Of a stretch of DNA of 64,000 bases, positions 1 through 9,041 are shown one piece after another. How positions within the stretch are numbered: the first letter of the stretch is position 1; every line of letters begins with the position of its first letter. Made by a program: the position numbers and the translations under genes. The notes under the pieces are model-generated. The model searched no databases. It worked only from the letters and a program-made list of their open reading frames with translations, and was not told where the DNA came from. The DNA is taken from positions 1 to 64,000 of the forward strand of contig NZ_LABX01000007.1 in NCBI RefSeq assembly GCF_001043915.1, given 5' to 3'. The stretch is from Methylobacterium aquaticum. Its GTDB lineage: Bacteria; Pseudomonadota; Alphaproteobacteria; Rhizobiales; Beijerinckiaceae.

Positions 1-20
1 CTTGAACGGAAAATGCTCTA
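1..20. repeat. IS630-type terminal inverted repeat, end of an element lying left of the window
   Basis: The first 18 bases are the exact reverse complement of the 18 bases at 5492-5509, which form the end of the IS630-type remnant beside its transposase gene. In both places the tip is followed outward by TA, the dinucleotide that IS630/Tc1-mariner elements target and duplicate. The body of this copy would lie to the left, outside the window. Confidence 0.75.
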
Positions 21-155
21 GTGAGCGATGTCATGCGAGCGCTGTCGCATTAACAGACGATCCGCCCATGGGAACTTCCGAAAACCACCCATAGCAGCCT
101 GTCTGATCACCACCAGGTGGAACGGGATGCGGCTTGTGCCAACCGAGGCGATGGC

Positions 156-1025
156 TCAAGGCGGGCCGAACAGCGGGTCTTCCGCTGGAAAGCGCCGGTT
201 CAGCGCGTCTAGGCTGCCCGGCCGGATCGCTGCAAGCAGTAGCATCCCGTGACTGCCGTCCGCACAGACAACCTCCCGCGGATCGTCGGCGCGACGAAAA
301 TTTATGAGCGCCTCGCAAAGATCGGGTGGCGGATACTTCCAGAGGAAGTCGCACATGATCGTCTCGCGACGGCCATCGAGCGGGAAGGTGATCGAGGCTC
401 TGCCTTGCGCACCCTCGCCCGGAAGCACGACGATCACGTCGTCCGGGCCAACGCCATGCCCAAGTGCCATCAGCACTGACGCCGTGATCTCAGCGAGCAG
501 CGCCGTGTCGTACTCGGTGTGGCTTGGTACGAAGACGAGGCGGCGCGGTGCGAACAGGCCAAACTCCTGCAGGGTCGCGAGCGCGTAGAGTGCCTCGAAT
601 GAGCCGACTGGGCGCCCTGGATCAACGTGCTGTGCGGCGCGCCACAACAGCATGACATCGACCTCGCCGGGGGCGAGCGCGTCGGCCTCCACAAGGGCCT
701 CAATCGTCGTCTTCAGGACGACCCGCTCCTCATTCGTTGGCTCGCCGGCTTGCGCAGCCGAGATAAGCTCCTCGGGAGCAACTGCCGTCGGAGCAAGCGC
801 CGTCACGTCACCTCCGAACGGCTGGTCGACGGTCCAGCTACCTGGTTCGCTTGCTGCGGACATGCTGTCCTTCCAGAGAGCGAGGCACCCGAGCACGACG
901 AAGGTAACGCTGGTCGCGAGGCAGGCCCATCCGACTGTATCGAGCGGGCGCATGAGGCCAACAACGAGCACGGCCAGCAAAGCGAAGAAGGCCGTTGCCA
1001 AGGAGAGTTCGCGCTTCGCCGTCAC
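156..1025 (-). CDS. Membrane-anchored protein of unknown function (289 aa), last gene of an orphan operon
   Basis: The family is not recognised. With the GTG at 1025 as start, the N-terminus has two hydrophobic stretches separated by a short RPLDTVGW loop, which should anchor the protein in the inner membrane. The remaining ~230 residues look soluble and mixed alpha/beta. A longer reading from 1121 would overlap the upstream gene by 56 bases and put a polar stretch before the membrane segments, so the later start is preferred. It follows the 78-aa gene ending at 1066 and probably shares its transcript. No catalytic motif is evident. Confidence 0.6.
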   Translation of the reverse strand: MTAKRELSLATAFFALLAVLVVGLMRPLDTVGWACLATSVTFVVLGCLALWKDSMSAASEPGSWTVDQPFGGDVTALAPTAVAPEELISAAQAGEPTNEERVVLKTTIEALVEADALAPGEVDVMLLWRAAQHVDPGRPVGSFEALYALATLQEFGLFAPRRLVFVPSHTEYDTALLAEITASVLMALGHGVGPDDVIVVLPGEGAQGRASITFPLDGRRETIMCDFLWKYPPPDLCEALINFRRADDPREVVCADGSHGMLLLAAIRPGSLDALNRRFPAEDPLFGPP

Positions 1026-1065
1026 GTTCGGTTTCCACCCATTGTAGACGCAGGTGCGCACGACC

Positions 1066-1302
1066 TCAGGGGCTTGGAGACACGTTTTCGTCGTCCAGCC
1101 GCAGCGACCATACCAGTGCACCCTGATCGTCGGTGAGCCACACTAAATTGGTGTCGTCGCTGACCACGAAGTCCCCCTCGGCTAGGGCCGCACTCATCGC
1201 CTCGGAGGCACTAACGGCCTTGATGACCCGTTCCAGCGTGGCGTGATCTGTCACAAGGCCGTTCGGCTCGCGCCAGCCGCGATGCAGCCGGAACGTCCTC
1301 AC
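1066..1302 (-). CDS. Small hypothetical protein (78 aa), middle gene of the orphan operon
   Basis: Unrecognised soluble protein. The start is a GTG at 1302 preceded by AGGAGG eight bases upstream, and it overlaps the TGA stop of the preceding gene by two bases, so translational coupling is likely. The C-terminal half alternates short strands and charged turns (FVVSDDTNLVWLTDD, then GALVWSLRL), suggesting a small beta-rich domain. No signal peptide or membrane segment is seen. Its role is unknown; the tight coupling suggests it works with its two neighbours. Confidence 0.65.
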   Translation of the reverse strand: MRTFRLHRGWREPNGLVTDHATLERVIKAVSASEAMSAALAEGDFVVSDDTNLVWLTDDQGALVWSLRLDDENVSPSP

Positions 1303-1604
1303 TGATGATCCTCCTGGCCCCCCGACTCGCGCTCCTTGAACCGCTCATTCTTGCCGGACCTCTTGGGCGGCGGGGCATCCTGCTCATCGCCAGTTCGCTC
1401 GGTCAGCGCGAAGGCGTGCAGATGCTGGGCCTGCTCCGGGTCGTCATCGACACCATGGGTCAGCGCGTAGAATGCGGCGCGCACGATCTGCTTCTTCGTG
1501 GCGTTTGGATGCTGGTCACGGACCGCCGCAATCAGATCCTTCCGCTTCATGTCGGGCTTCGCCAGTTCACGTAACGTGGCCGCGAGGGCCTGGATGTCGG
1601 ACAT
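1299..1604 (-). CDS. Small charged protein with a helix-turn-helix-like segment (101 aa), first gene of the orphan operon
   Basis: Start chosen at the ATG at 1604 because GAGG lies about seven bases upstream; the longer reading to 1712 would run into the ISL3 end. Residues about 18-45 (KRKDLIAAVRDQHPNATKKQ, then IVRAAFYAL) resemble a small helical, possibly DNA-binding, fold. The last 35 residues are very polar and look disordered. The stop overlaps the GTG of the next gene. The ISL3 element ends only about 75 bp upstream, so the native promoter may be lost or lie in that short gap. Function unknown. Confidence 0.65.
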   Translation of the reverse strand: MSDIQALAATLRELAKPDMKRKDLIAAVRDQHPNATKKQIVRAAFYALTHGVDDDPEQAQHLHAFALTERTGDEQDAPPPKRSGKNERFKERESGGQEDHQ

Positions 1605-1680
1605 GGGATCCCTCGTCGGTGCTGGTGTCAGACGAGGGTCATAGGCGCTCAATCCTGGTCTGTCGCGGGAGGGTGGGATT

Positions 1681-3478
1681 GAGATTGCCCCGTTTCTGTG
1701 GTTCTTGCTCACTTTGCGTGGATCAGGCGGCCAGAACCATGCGGCGCTTCCGGAGATCGAGGCCTGCCCGTCCGTAGCACTGGCGCTTGATGAGCTTGAG
1801 CCGGTTGACCTGGCCTTCCGCCTGGCCGCTACTCCATGGCTCCATGAGAGCAGCCCGAACGGCAGCGATTGTCCGCCTCTAATCCCGAGGCGAACGTCGC
1901 ACTCGCAGAAGCCTCACAGGTCCGGGCCTTCGTGATCCAAGCCTCGATGTCTGCAGCGGCGTCCTGATCATCGGCCAAGGGCTTGCTCTTCCCGGCGGCG
2001 CGCACGAGTGCGGTGAAGCGGCGGGCCAGTCCCGTGACGGCCCGCGCGGTGTCGTCCTGCTCGACGCGGCTCACCACAGCCGCTTCGCTCTCATCCAGCA
2101 CCGAGGTCGGCTGCACGAGCAGCCACGCCAGCTGCCGTGCTGGCGGCAACGGGGCTTCCGATCCAGGCGGCTCCGAAGAGGAAGCCTTGGCACTGCGGGC
2201 CTTGCGGCCTGATCGGACCGGCCTCGTCCGGCGCTCGGCGACGAAGCGATGCACTTGCCGGCTCGTCCCTGGATAGCCCCGTTCCCGGATCTCGCGCCAC
2301 AGGGCCATGGCGTTCTCGCAGCCCTCGTCGATCCGTCCCGCCAAGTATGCGACGTGCGGATCAAGCAGGCTCGGCCCGGCACCGTGAGGCAGCTGCGCCG
2401 GGAACGCTTCGGCGCTGGCATACTTGCGCACCGTCGCACGAGCCAGCCCCAGGGCACGGGCGATCGCGAGCAGGGGCTCCCCGCCGGCGTGCCGACGGCG
2501 GACCTCGTCGTAGATGGCCTGCCATCGCATCCGGCTCTGTGCGCCAGCTTCCAACTCCGTCGTAGAGCGGGCAAAGGCGCGGTCGCGCCTGGCGGGACGA
2601 GCGGTCGAGCCAGGGAGGAGCGGCAGGCTGCGCAACCGGGCATAGGCGCCGTGGAGCCAGCGTTCGACGGCTTGCCGCATGGTGGTGAGCAGGTGCCAGC
2701 GATCGGCGACCTGTTGCGCCTTGGGAGCGCCGAGGCTTGCGCCTCGGGCATACTCGGTCGAGCGATCCCGGGCGACGAGTTCGACGCCGGAGTGCCGTTC
2801 GAGCCAGCCGGCCACCGTGGGTGCCGTGCGATCCGGGAGGAGATCGACGACGCGGTGACGGTCGAGGTCGACGACGATCGTGCCGTAACGGCTGCCCTTC
2901 CTGATCGCCCAGTCGTCGATGCCGACCCGGATGGGAGCCGGCGCGTCGGGCATCGGCATGCGGGTGACGAGCCGCAGCACGGTCGCGCGGCTTGCCGGCA
3001 TGTGGAGGTGCGCGAGAAGACGCGCGCCGCCTGCACCGCCACAGGCGAGGCCGACCCTGGCCTGCGCCTCGCCCAGTCGCCGCGTACGCCGGGCGTGCGG
3101 TGCGAGGAGGTCTGTAGGCGTCTCCGCGAAGGTGCGGCGTCGGCAGGTCGGGTTGAGGCCGGAGAACCGCCGCACCTCGATGCGGAGCTTGGTCTGCGAT
3201 GTCGACAGTGGCAGATCGGAGGGATGGCGGTGGTAGCGGCTATGGACGGACCGGCTCGCCTGCCCGCACGCGGGGCAGCAGCCTGTGCCTGCGTCGAGTC
3301 GCACCGGGACGACGAGGTGATCGTCGTGTCGTTCGACGAGATGCGCAACGCGGCACTCGGAGATGGCGAAGGGAATGTTCATGCCTCCCACGATGGGGAG
3401 GCGGATCAGACCATCATCGGCCCGAGGCGATCCACCGCCATCCACCCAAAGTGAGCAAGAACCAAACGGGGCAATCCC
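1681..3478 (-). mobile_element. ISL3-family insertion sequence, degenerate
   Basis: The right end carries a 32-bp terminal repeat at 3447-3478 whose inverse matches the left end at 1681-1716. The left tip differs by one substitution and a 4-base insertion (CTGT). Between them lies an ISL3-type transposase reading leftward. The 8 bases outside each end (1673-1680 and 3479-3486) do not match, so no target duplication remains, which points to rearrangement after insertion or imprecisely placed ends. About 1.8 kb. Confidence 0.85.
1723..3382 (-). pseudogene. ISL3-family transposase, frameshifted near its C-terminus
   Basis: Start is the ATG at 3382 with GGGAGG just upstream. The N-terminus has the CPACGQ zinc-binding motif of ISL3 transposases, followed by the DDE core: first Asp in VGIDDWAIRKG and second in VARDRSTEYARGA. 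The open frame ends early at 1829. Shifting one base near 1867 restores a typical ISL3 tail (AAVRAALMEPWSSGQAEGQV, then NRLKLIKRQ) ending at TGA 1723-1725. That tail holds the probable catalytic Glu, so the annotated frame lacks it. Likely inactive unless the shift is a sequencing error. Confidence 0.85.
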
Positions 3479-3508
3479 AAGTAGGCGCCCCGCCCCAACG
3501 GCGGCCTC

Positions 3509-5206
3509 TCAGGCCGCCCGAACGGACTGGAGGAAACGGTGGACCTCGCTCGTGAGGTGCTCGGACTGACGGGAGAGTTCGGAGGCGGAGGCGAGCACCT
3601 GACTAGCCGCGGCGCCGGTATCCTCCGAAGCCTGGGCGACACCGGCGATGTTGCTCGTTACTTCGGCCGTGCCGGTGGCCGCCTGGGCAACGTTGCGCAC
3701 GATCTCCTGCGTTGCAGCCCCCTGCTCCTCGACGGCAGAGGCGATGGTTGTGGTCACCGTGTTGATCTCGCGGATGCGTGCCGTGATCGAACCGATGGCT
3801 GAGACCGCCTGACCTGTGACCCCCTGGATGCGCCCGATGTGCCCACCGATCTCGTCAGTCGCCCGGGCGGTTTGGGAGGCGAGTTCCTTCACCTCGGCAG
3901 CGACGACCGCGAAGCCTCGGCCCGCCTCACCGGCGCGCGCCGCCTCGATGGTGGCGTTCAGGGCGAGCAGGTTGGTTTGTCCGGCGATCGAGGAGATAAG
4001 CCCGACCACGTCGCCGACCTTCGTGACGGCGGCGGTGAGTTCGTCGACGAGGCGGGCAGTGTGATCCGCCTCGCTGACCGCTGTATTGGCGAGAGAGGCC
4101 GAGCCCTGCACCTGCCGGGCGATCTCCTGCACCGAGGCGCCTAGCTCCTCGGAAGCTGCTGCCACGGTGCTCACGTTGGAGGCGGCCTCCTCGGCTGCGG
4201 CGGCGACGGTGGTGGACTGCGAGGCAGTCTCGGTGGCAGTCGCCGTCATCGTGGAGGCGGTCGCCTGCAACTCCGTCGCGGAGGCCGACACCATGCCGAC
4301 AATGCCACCGATCGACTTCTCGAAGGCGTCGGCGAGTTCGACAGTGGCGCGACGCCGCTCGACCGTCGCGGCCTCCTCGGCAATGCGCTTGATCTCAGCT
4401 TGCTCGGCCGCCTTCTGGGCGACCAGCGCCTTGATACCCTCAACCGCCTTGCCGATCTGGCCGACCTCGTCGCGACGGGACGCTTCTTTGATGTCAGCAT
4501 CGATGTCGCCGCCCGCCATACGTTGCAGGACCGAAACAAGCCTTTTGCTCGGGCGAACGATCCCGAGATAGGCGATGCCGAGCGCGAGACCCAGGGCCAC
4601 GAGCAGCCCTAGCGCTGCCAGCGCGACTAAGACTTGGGTGGCGCTTTCCGCCTTCGCCTGCGCATCCATTTTCGCATTGGCCAGTTCGCGAGTCAGTACA
4701 TCGATACGATCTTGTACAGCAACGCGAATTTTTTCTCGGGCAGTGCTGCCCTCACCGAGCAGGATCTTCGCTGCCGTTGCATCATCGCTTGCGAGCGCGG
4801 CCTTGTTCGACTGCGAGGCGACAGCGACATACTCCTCCATCGCCTGACGGATGTTCCCGACCGCAGCCTTACGCTCTGAAGTTGTCGCGAGTGCTAAGTT
4901 TTGGTCGATCGCTTCGAATGTCTCACGAACTGCAATCTCAAATCGTTTGCTAAATTTGTCGCGCTCCGATACACGGGGCTCAAGAATTGTGTTCCTGGCC
5001 TGCACCGCGGCTTCATTGACGCCGATACGGACTGACAGGACATTCCTTAGGCGGGTTGCCTGAACGTCGACGATTTCTTGAGTTCGGCCGTTGAGTTCGT
5101 CGAACGTTGTATGCGCCTTGTAAACGATGCCTGACGCAACCGTGGCCACAATCACCAGTGGGATCCCGATTTTGGTGATGATCCTCATATCGGATAAGCG
5201 CAGCAC
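3509..5206 (-). CDS. Methyl-accepting chemotaxis protein with a four-helix-bundle sensor
   Basis: A transmembrane chemoreceptor that passes periplasmic signals to CheA/CheW. The start is a GTG at 5206 with GGAGGAA about seven bases upstream. Membrane helices lie at about residues 8-28 and 193-215, and the helical region between them fits a 4HB_MCP ligand-binding domain. A HAMP linker (about 215-268) leads to a long methyl-accepting coiled coil with the conserved hairpin tip ([20 protein letters not shown], about residue 400). There is no CheR-tethering pentapeptide. No che genes are nearby, so it is an orphan receptor, as is common in this lineage. It sits inside the IS-bounded accessory block. 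Confidence 0.93.
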   Translation of the reverse strand: MLRLSDMRIITKIGIPLVIVATVASGIVYKAHTTFDELNGRTQEIVDVQATRLRNVLSVRIGVNEAAVQARNTILEPRVSERDKFSKRFEIAVRETFEAIDQNLALATTSERKAAVGNIRQAMEEYVAVASQSNKAALASDDATAAKILLGEGSTAREKIRVAVQDRIDVLTRELANAKMDAQAKAESATQVLVALAALGLLVALGLALGIAYLGIVRPSKRLVSVLQRMAGGDIDADIKEASRRDEVGQIGKAVEGIKALVAQKAAEQAEIKRIAEEAATVERRRATVELADAFEKSIGGIVGMVSASATELQATASTMTATATETASQSTTVAAAAEEAASNVSTVAAASEELGASVQEIARQVQGSASLANTAVSEADHTARLVDELTAAVTKVGDVVGLISSIAGQTNLLALNATIEAARAGEAGRGFAVVAAEVKELASQTARATDEIGGHIGRIQGVTGQAVSAIGSITARIREINTVTTTIASAVEEQGAATQEIVRNVAQAATGTAEVTSNIAGVAQASEDTGAAASQVLASASELSRQSEHLTSEVHRFLQSVRAA

Positions 5207-5489
5207 GTTCAGTTCCTCCGAGAAACGGGGCGTTCACGCACACAGGACCACAATGGAAAAGGTGCGCCAACACTTGGGGATTTGGTGCTCGTCTGTAAAA
5301 AATTAGTTTAATGGCGCCGTTTAACGGGTTATACTAATTGCGAGCGTTAGCGCTTGGGCCTAGTCCAGTGGGATTATTGTGGCAGCCTCACTCCGCAAAA
5401 CGGTCTAATTCATTCGGCTCGTCAGCGGGCGAGAGCTTCTCAGACCCGATCACAGGTTTCGAGTGGGTCGCGCCGCCCGCTCACTGTCT
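5207..5489. other. Intergenic region upstream of the chemoreceptor
   Basis: About 280 bases without a supported gene. The stretch 5295-5340 is markedly AT-rich for this genome and lies upstream of the leftward chemoreceptor gene, so it is the natural place for its promoter; no convincing -35/-10 pair was identified. Otherwise nothing recognisable up to the IS630 end at 5490. Confidence 0.4.
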
Positions 5490-5951
5490 TAGAGCATTTT
5501 CCGTTCAAGTAGAAATAGCAGAGCTTTCATCTCAGTCTGCATCGTAGCCGGCTGCTGCGATGATGCGGCGGCACTCGCGTGGCTTAAAGCAGCGCAAGAT
5601 GCGCTGGATGGTCCGGTGTAGAGCGTCTTCGCTGCGCGCGGCCGCTTTGCGCAGCAACTCCTTGATCTTGGCAAAGACCTGCTCGAGCGGATTGAAGTCG
5701 GGCGAATAGGCTGGAACGTACAGGATCCGCGCTCCCACCGCGGCAACTGCCTCGCGCACCCCCGCTACCTTGTGGGCTTGGAGGTTGTCCAGGATCAGCG
5801 TGTCGCCTGGGCGCAATGTCGGCGCCAACTCCTCCCGCACGCAGGTCAGGAACGCCGCTCCGGTCATCGCGCCGCGGCGCAGGTGCGGTGCCACCAGACC
5901 GTCGCTGCGCAAGCCCAGCACCAGCGTCGTGCCGTGTCGTGTGACCTCACG
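5490..5951 (-). mobile_element. Truncated IS630-family insertion sequence
   Basis: The left end is intact: TA at 5490-5491 followed by an 18-bp tip identical in inverse to window positions 1-18. The transposase reads leftward towards this tip. The other end, with the N-terminal half of the transposase, is missing: similarity to IS630 transposases stops at about 5950, only 60 bp from the end of arfB. The exact right boundary is an estimate. Confidence 0.8.
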
Positions 5952-5975
5952 AATAATTGTCGATGCAATCGTCAT
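5532..5975 (-). pseudogene. IS630-family transposase, C-terminal fragment
   Basis: The 147-residue frame contains the second half of an IS630 DDE domain: the second catalytic Asp in LILDNLQAHK and the Glu in YSPDFNPLEQVFAKIK. The first catalytic Asp region and the N-terminal helix-turn-helix are absent. The first dozen residues do not look like transposase and probably come from flanking DNA. It cannot be an active transposase alone. Confidence 0.85.
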
Positions 5976-6008
5976 GGGATCGGCGAACGATGCAGTTGCC
6001 CGCGTCGC

Positions 6009-6434
6009 TCAGTCCATTCCAGGCTTGCCGCCCCGGAGTTTCTTGACGTCCCCACGCCGGCCCTTCTCCTCCAGCCGTCTCTTCTTCGATGCCAGCGTCG
6101 GGCGGGTCGGGCGGCGCGGGGTCGGGGGCACCGCGGCCTCGCGGACGAGGTCGGCCAGGCGCTCCCGCGCCTCGGCGCGGTTGCGCTCCTGGGTGCGGTG
6201 GGTCTGCGCGGTGATCACCAGGACGCCCTCCGCCGTGAGCCGCCGACCGGCGAGCTTCATCAGGCGGATCGCCACGGCGTTCGGCAGCGAGGGCGAGCGG
6301 CGGACGTCGAAGCGCAACTGGACGGCGCTCGAGACCTTGTTGACGTTCTGGCCGCCCGGGCCGGAGGCGCGCACGAAGCTTTCCTCCAGTTCGGATTCGT
6401 CGAGGGTGATCCAGGGCGTGCATTCGAGACCCAC
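6009..6434 (-). CDS. arfB: Peptidyl-tRNA hydrolase ArfB, ribosome rescue factor
   Basis: ArfB (YaeJ) enters the A site of ribosomes stalled on truncated mRNA and hydrolyses the peptidyl-tRNA. The catalytic GGQ loop is present as ASGPGGQNVNKV near residue 27. The C-terminal tail (SKKRRLEEKGRRGDVKKLRG) is strongly basic, as needed to occupy the empty mRNA channel. At 141 residues it is the usual length. The start is a GTG at 6434. The gene ends about 60 bp from the truncated IS630 and is divergent from the helicase gene, with about 90 bp between them. Confidence 0.93.
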   Translation of the reverse strand: MGLECTPWITLDESELEESFVRASGPGGQNVNKVSSAVQLRFDVRRSPSLPNAVAIRLMKLAGRRLTAEGVLVITAQTHRTQERNRAEARERLADLVREAAVPPTPRRPTRPTLASKKRRLEEKGRRGDVKKLRGGKPGMD

Positions 6435-6521
6435 GGCTGGCTCTCCCGAGAAAAAGCTGGCGAGACGACGTTCGGCGGCGCCGGCATCCCACGAAACGGT
6501 CGCGTGCGCTACATCGGGGGC

Positions 6522-9041
6522 GTGCCGAAGAAACGCTCCCCCGGGTCATCCTCCGAGACCGCCGCCCTCCCCGCCGCCTTCGCGGCCTGGTTCGCCGGGC
6601 GCGGCTGGGCGCCGCGGCCGCACCAGCTCGCCCTGCTGGCGGCGGCGCAGGCCGGACGCTCGGCCCTGCTGGTGGCCCCGACCGGGGCCGGCAAGACCCT
6701 GGCGGGATTCCTGCCGACCCTGGTCGATCTGGCCGAGGCGGATGGCAAGGGCGGGTTGCACACCCTCTACATCTCGCCGCTCAAGGCGCTCGCGGTCGAC
6801 ATCGCCCGCAACCTCGACGCACCGGTCGCCGGGATCGGGCTGGAGCAAAGAATCCGGATCGAGACCCGCACGGGCGACACACCGTCGCACAAGCGCAGCC
6901 GCCAGGTCGCGCGCCCGCCGCACATCCTGCTGACCACGCCCGAGCAGCTGGCGCTGCTCATCGCCCATCGCGAGGCGGCGGACCTCTTTCGCGGCCTCAA
7001 GCGCGTGGTGCTCGACGAGCTGCATGCGCTCGTCACCTCGAAGCGCGGCGACCTCCTGAGCCTGGCCCTCGCCCGGCTGCACCGCCTGGCGCCGGGCCTC
7101 GCCACGGCCGGCCTGTCGGCGACGGTGCGCGAGCCCGATGCGCTGCGCCGCTACCTGGTGCCGCAGGTCCCGGAAGCGGCGATGGCCGACCTCATCACCG
7201 TCGAGGGCGGAGCGCGGGCCGACCTGCGCATGCTCGAGACCGGCCGCACCCTGCCGCTCGCCGGGCACACGGCGCATACGTCGATGCCGGCGGTCTACGA
7301 CCTGATCCGGCGGCACAAGCTGGTGCTGGTCTTCGTCAACACCCGGCTCCAGGCCGAATACACGTTCCAGGAACTCTGGAATCTCAACGACGACGGCTTG
7401 CCGATCGCCCTCCATCACGGCTCCCTCGACGCGACCCAGCGCCGGAAGGTCGAGGCGGCGATGGCGGCGGGGTTGCTCCGCGCCGTGGTCTGCACCGCGA
7501 CCCTCGATCTCGGCATCGACTGGGGCGACGTCGACCTCGTGATCAATATCGGCGCCCCGAAGGGCGCGAGCCGGATCATGCAGCGGATCGGCCGCGCCAA
7601 CCACCGCATGGACGAGCCGTCGAAGGCGTATCTCGTCCCGGCCAACCGCTTCGAGATGCTGGAATGCCGCGCCGCCCTCGATGCCGTGGAGGAGGCGGCG
7701 CAGGACACGCCCGATCCGCGCCTCGGCGCCCTCGACGTACTGGCCCAGCACGTGCTCGGCATGGCCTGCGCCGGCCCGTTCTCCGAGGACGATCTCTACG
7801 ACGAGGTGCGGGCCGCCTCCCCCTATGCCGACCTGACGCGGGACGATTTTCTGCTCGTCCTCGATTACGTCGCGACCGGCGGCTATGCGCTCCGGGCCTA
7901 TGAGCGCTTCGCCAAGATCCTGCGCGGGCCGGACGGGCTGTGGCGGGTGCGCGACGCCCGGACCGCTCAAGCATACCGGATGAATGTCGGCACGATCATC
8001 GAGTCGACCACCGTCAAGGTCCGGCTCGCCCGGCGCAACCGGGCCAAGCCCGGCAGCGTGCTGCCGGCGGGCGGGCGCGTGCTCGGCGAGATCGAGGAGG
8101 ATTTCGCCGAGACGCTGACGGTCGGCGACACCTTCCTGTTCGCCGGCGAGATCCTGCGTTTCGAGAGCCTGCACGAGGACGAGGCGCTGGTCACCCGCGG
8201 CCCTCCCGGCACCGATCCGGCGATCCCGAGCTATGGCGGCTCGAAATTCCCGCTCTCGACCTTCCTGGCCGCCCGGGTGCGGGCGCTGATCGCCGATCCG
8301 GTCGCGTGGGACCGGCTGCCGGCGCAGGTCGCCGACTACCTGGCCCAGCAGCGCCGCCGCTCCGTGCTGCCCGGCCCCCGCGACCTCCTGGTCGAGACCT
8401 TCCCGCGCGCCAACCGGTATTACCTCGCGTGCTTCCCATTCGAGGGGCGGCTCGCCCACCAGACCCTCGGGATGCTGCTGACCCGGCGGCTGGAGCGGGC
8501 CGGCATGCGGCCCTTGGGGTTTGCCGCCAACGATTACGGTTTGGCGGTGTTCGGCACCCGCGACCTGTCGGAACGCATCGCCCGCGAGCCCGCCTTCCTC
8601 GACGGGCTGTTCGCCGAGGACATGCTGGGCGACGACCTGGAGGAATGGCTCGACGAGTCCGCGATGATGAAGCGCACCTTCCGGCAATGCGCGGTGATCG
8701 CCGGGCTGATCGAGCGCCGTCATCCGGGCCAGCGCAAGACAGGGCGGCAAGTGACGATCTCGACCGACCTGATCTACGACGTGCTGCGCAAGCACCAGCC
8801 CGGCCACCTGCTGCTGCGGGCGGCGCGGCAGGATGCGGCAACCGGACTCCTCGACGTGGCCCGCCTCGGTGTGATGCTTGCGCGGATCCAGGGGCGAATC
8901 ATCCACAAGGCCCTCGACCGGGTCTCGCCGCTCGCCGTGAACGTGATGCTCGAGATCGGGCGCGAGCGTGTCTACGGCGAGGGGGCGGACGAGATCCTGG
9001 CCGAGGCCGAGGCGGCTTTGCTCGGCGAGGCGCTGGCGTGA
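6522..9041 (+). CDS. Ligase-associated DEXH-box DNA helicase (Lhr family)
   Basis: A large superfamily 2 helicase of the type that accompanies an ATP-dependent DNA ligase, an exonuclease and PdeM in bacterial DNA repair clusters. The Walker A motif is APTGAGKT near residue 55, the Walker B/DEXH motif is VVLDELHAL, and the helicase C domain contains ATLDLGIDWG and QRIGRANH. The ~450-residue C-terminal part matches the winged-helix and beta-barrel region of Lhr-core proteins. A GTG at 6522 is taken as start (839 aa, typical length); another GTG at 6504 is possible. Its stop overlaps the pdeM start. The partner ligase and exonuclease genes are not in the window. Confidence 0.9.
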   Translation: MPKKRSPGSSSETAALPAAFAAWFAGRGWAPRPHQLALLAAAQAGRSALLVAPTGAGKTLAGFLPTLVDLAEADGKGGLHTLYISPLKALAVDIARNLDAPVAGIGLEQRIRIETRTGDTPSHKRSRQVARPPHILLTTPEQLALLIAHREAADLFRGLKRVVLDELHALVTSKRGDLLSLALARLHRLAPGLATAGLSATVREPDALRRYLVPQVPEAAMADLITVEGGARADLRMLETGRTLPLAGHTAHTSMPAVYDLIRRHKLVLVFVNTRLQAEYTFQELWNLNDDGLPIALHHGSLDATQRRKVEAAMAAGLLRAVVCTATLDLGIDWGDVDLVINIGAPKGASRIMQRIGRANHRMDEPSKAYLVPANRFEMLECRAALDAVEEAAQDTPDPRLGALDVLAQHVLGMACAGPFSEDDLYDEVRAASPYADLTRDDFLLVLDYVATGGYALRAYERFAKILRGPDGLWRVRDARTAQAYRMNVGTIIESTTVKVRLARRNRAKPGSVLPAGGRVLGEIEEDFAETLTVGDTFLFAGEILRFESLHEDEALVTRGPPGTDPAIPSYGGSKFPLSTFLAARVRALIADPVAWDRLPAQVADYLAQQRRRSVLPGPRDLLVETFPRANRYYLACFPFEGRLAHQTLGMLLTRRLERAGMRPLGFAANDYGLAVFGTRDLSERIAREPAFLDGLFAEDMLGDDLEEWLDESAMMKRTFRQCAVIAGLIERRHPGQRKTGRQVTISTDLIYDVLRKHQPGHLLLRAARQDAATGLLDVARLGVMLARIQGRIIHKALDRVSPLAVNVMLEIGRERVYGEGADEILAEAEAALLGEALA

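Noticed and set aside
5772-6521. N-terminal extension of the helicase across arfB and the IS630 remnant
   Set aside because: The extra 250 residues overlap arfB in antisense and part of the IS; helicase family length and motifs fit a start at 6522.
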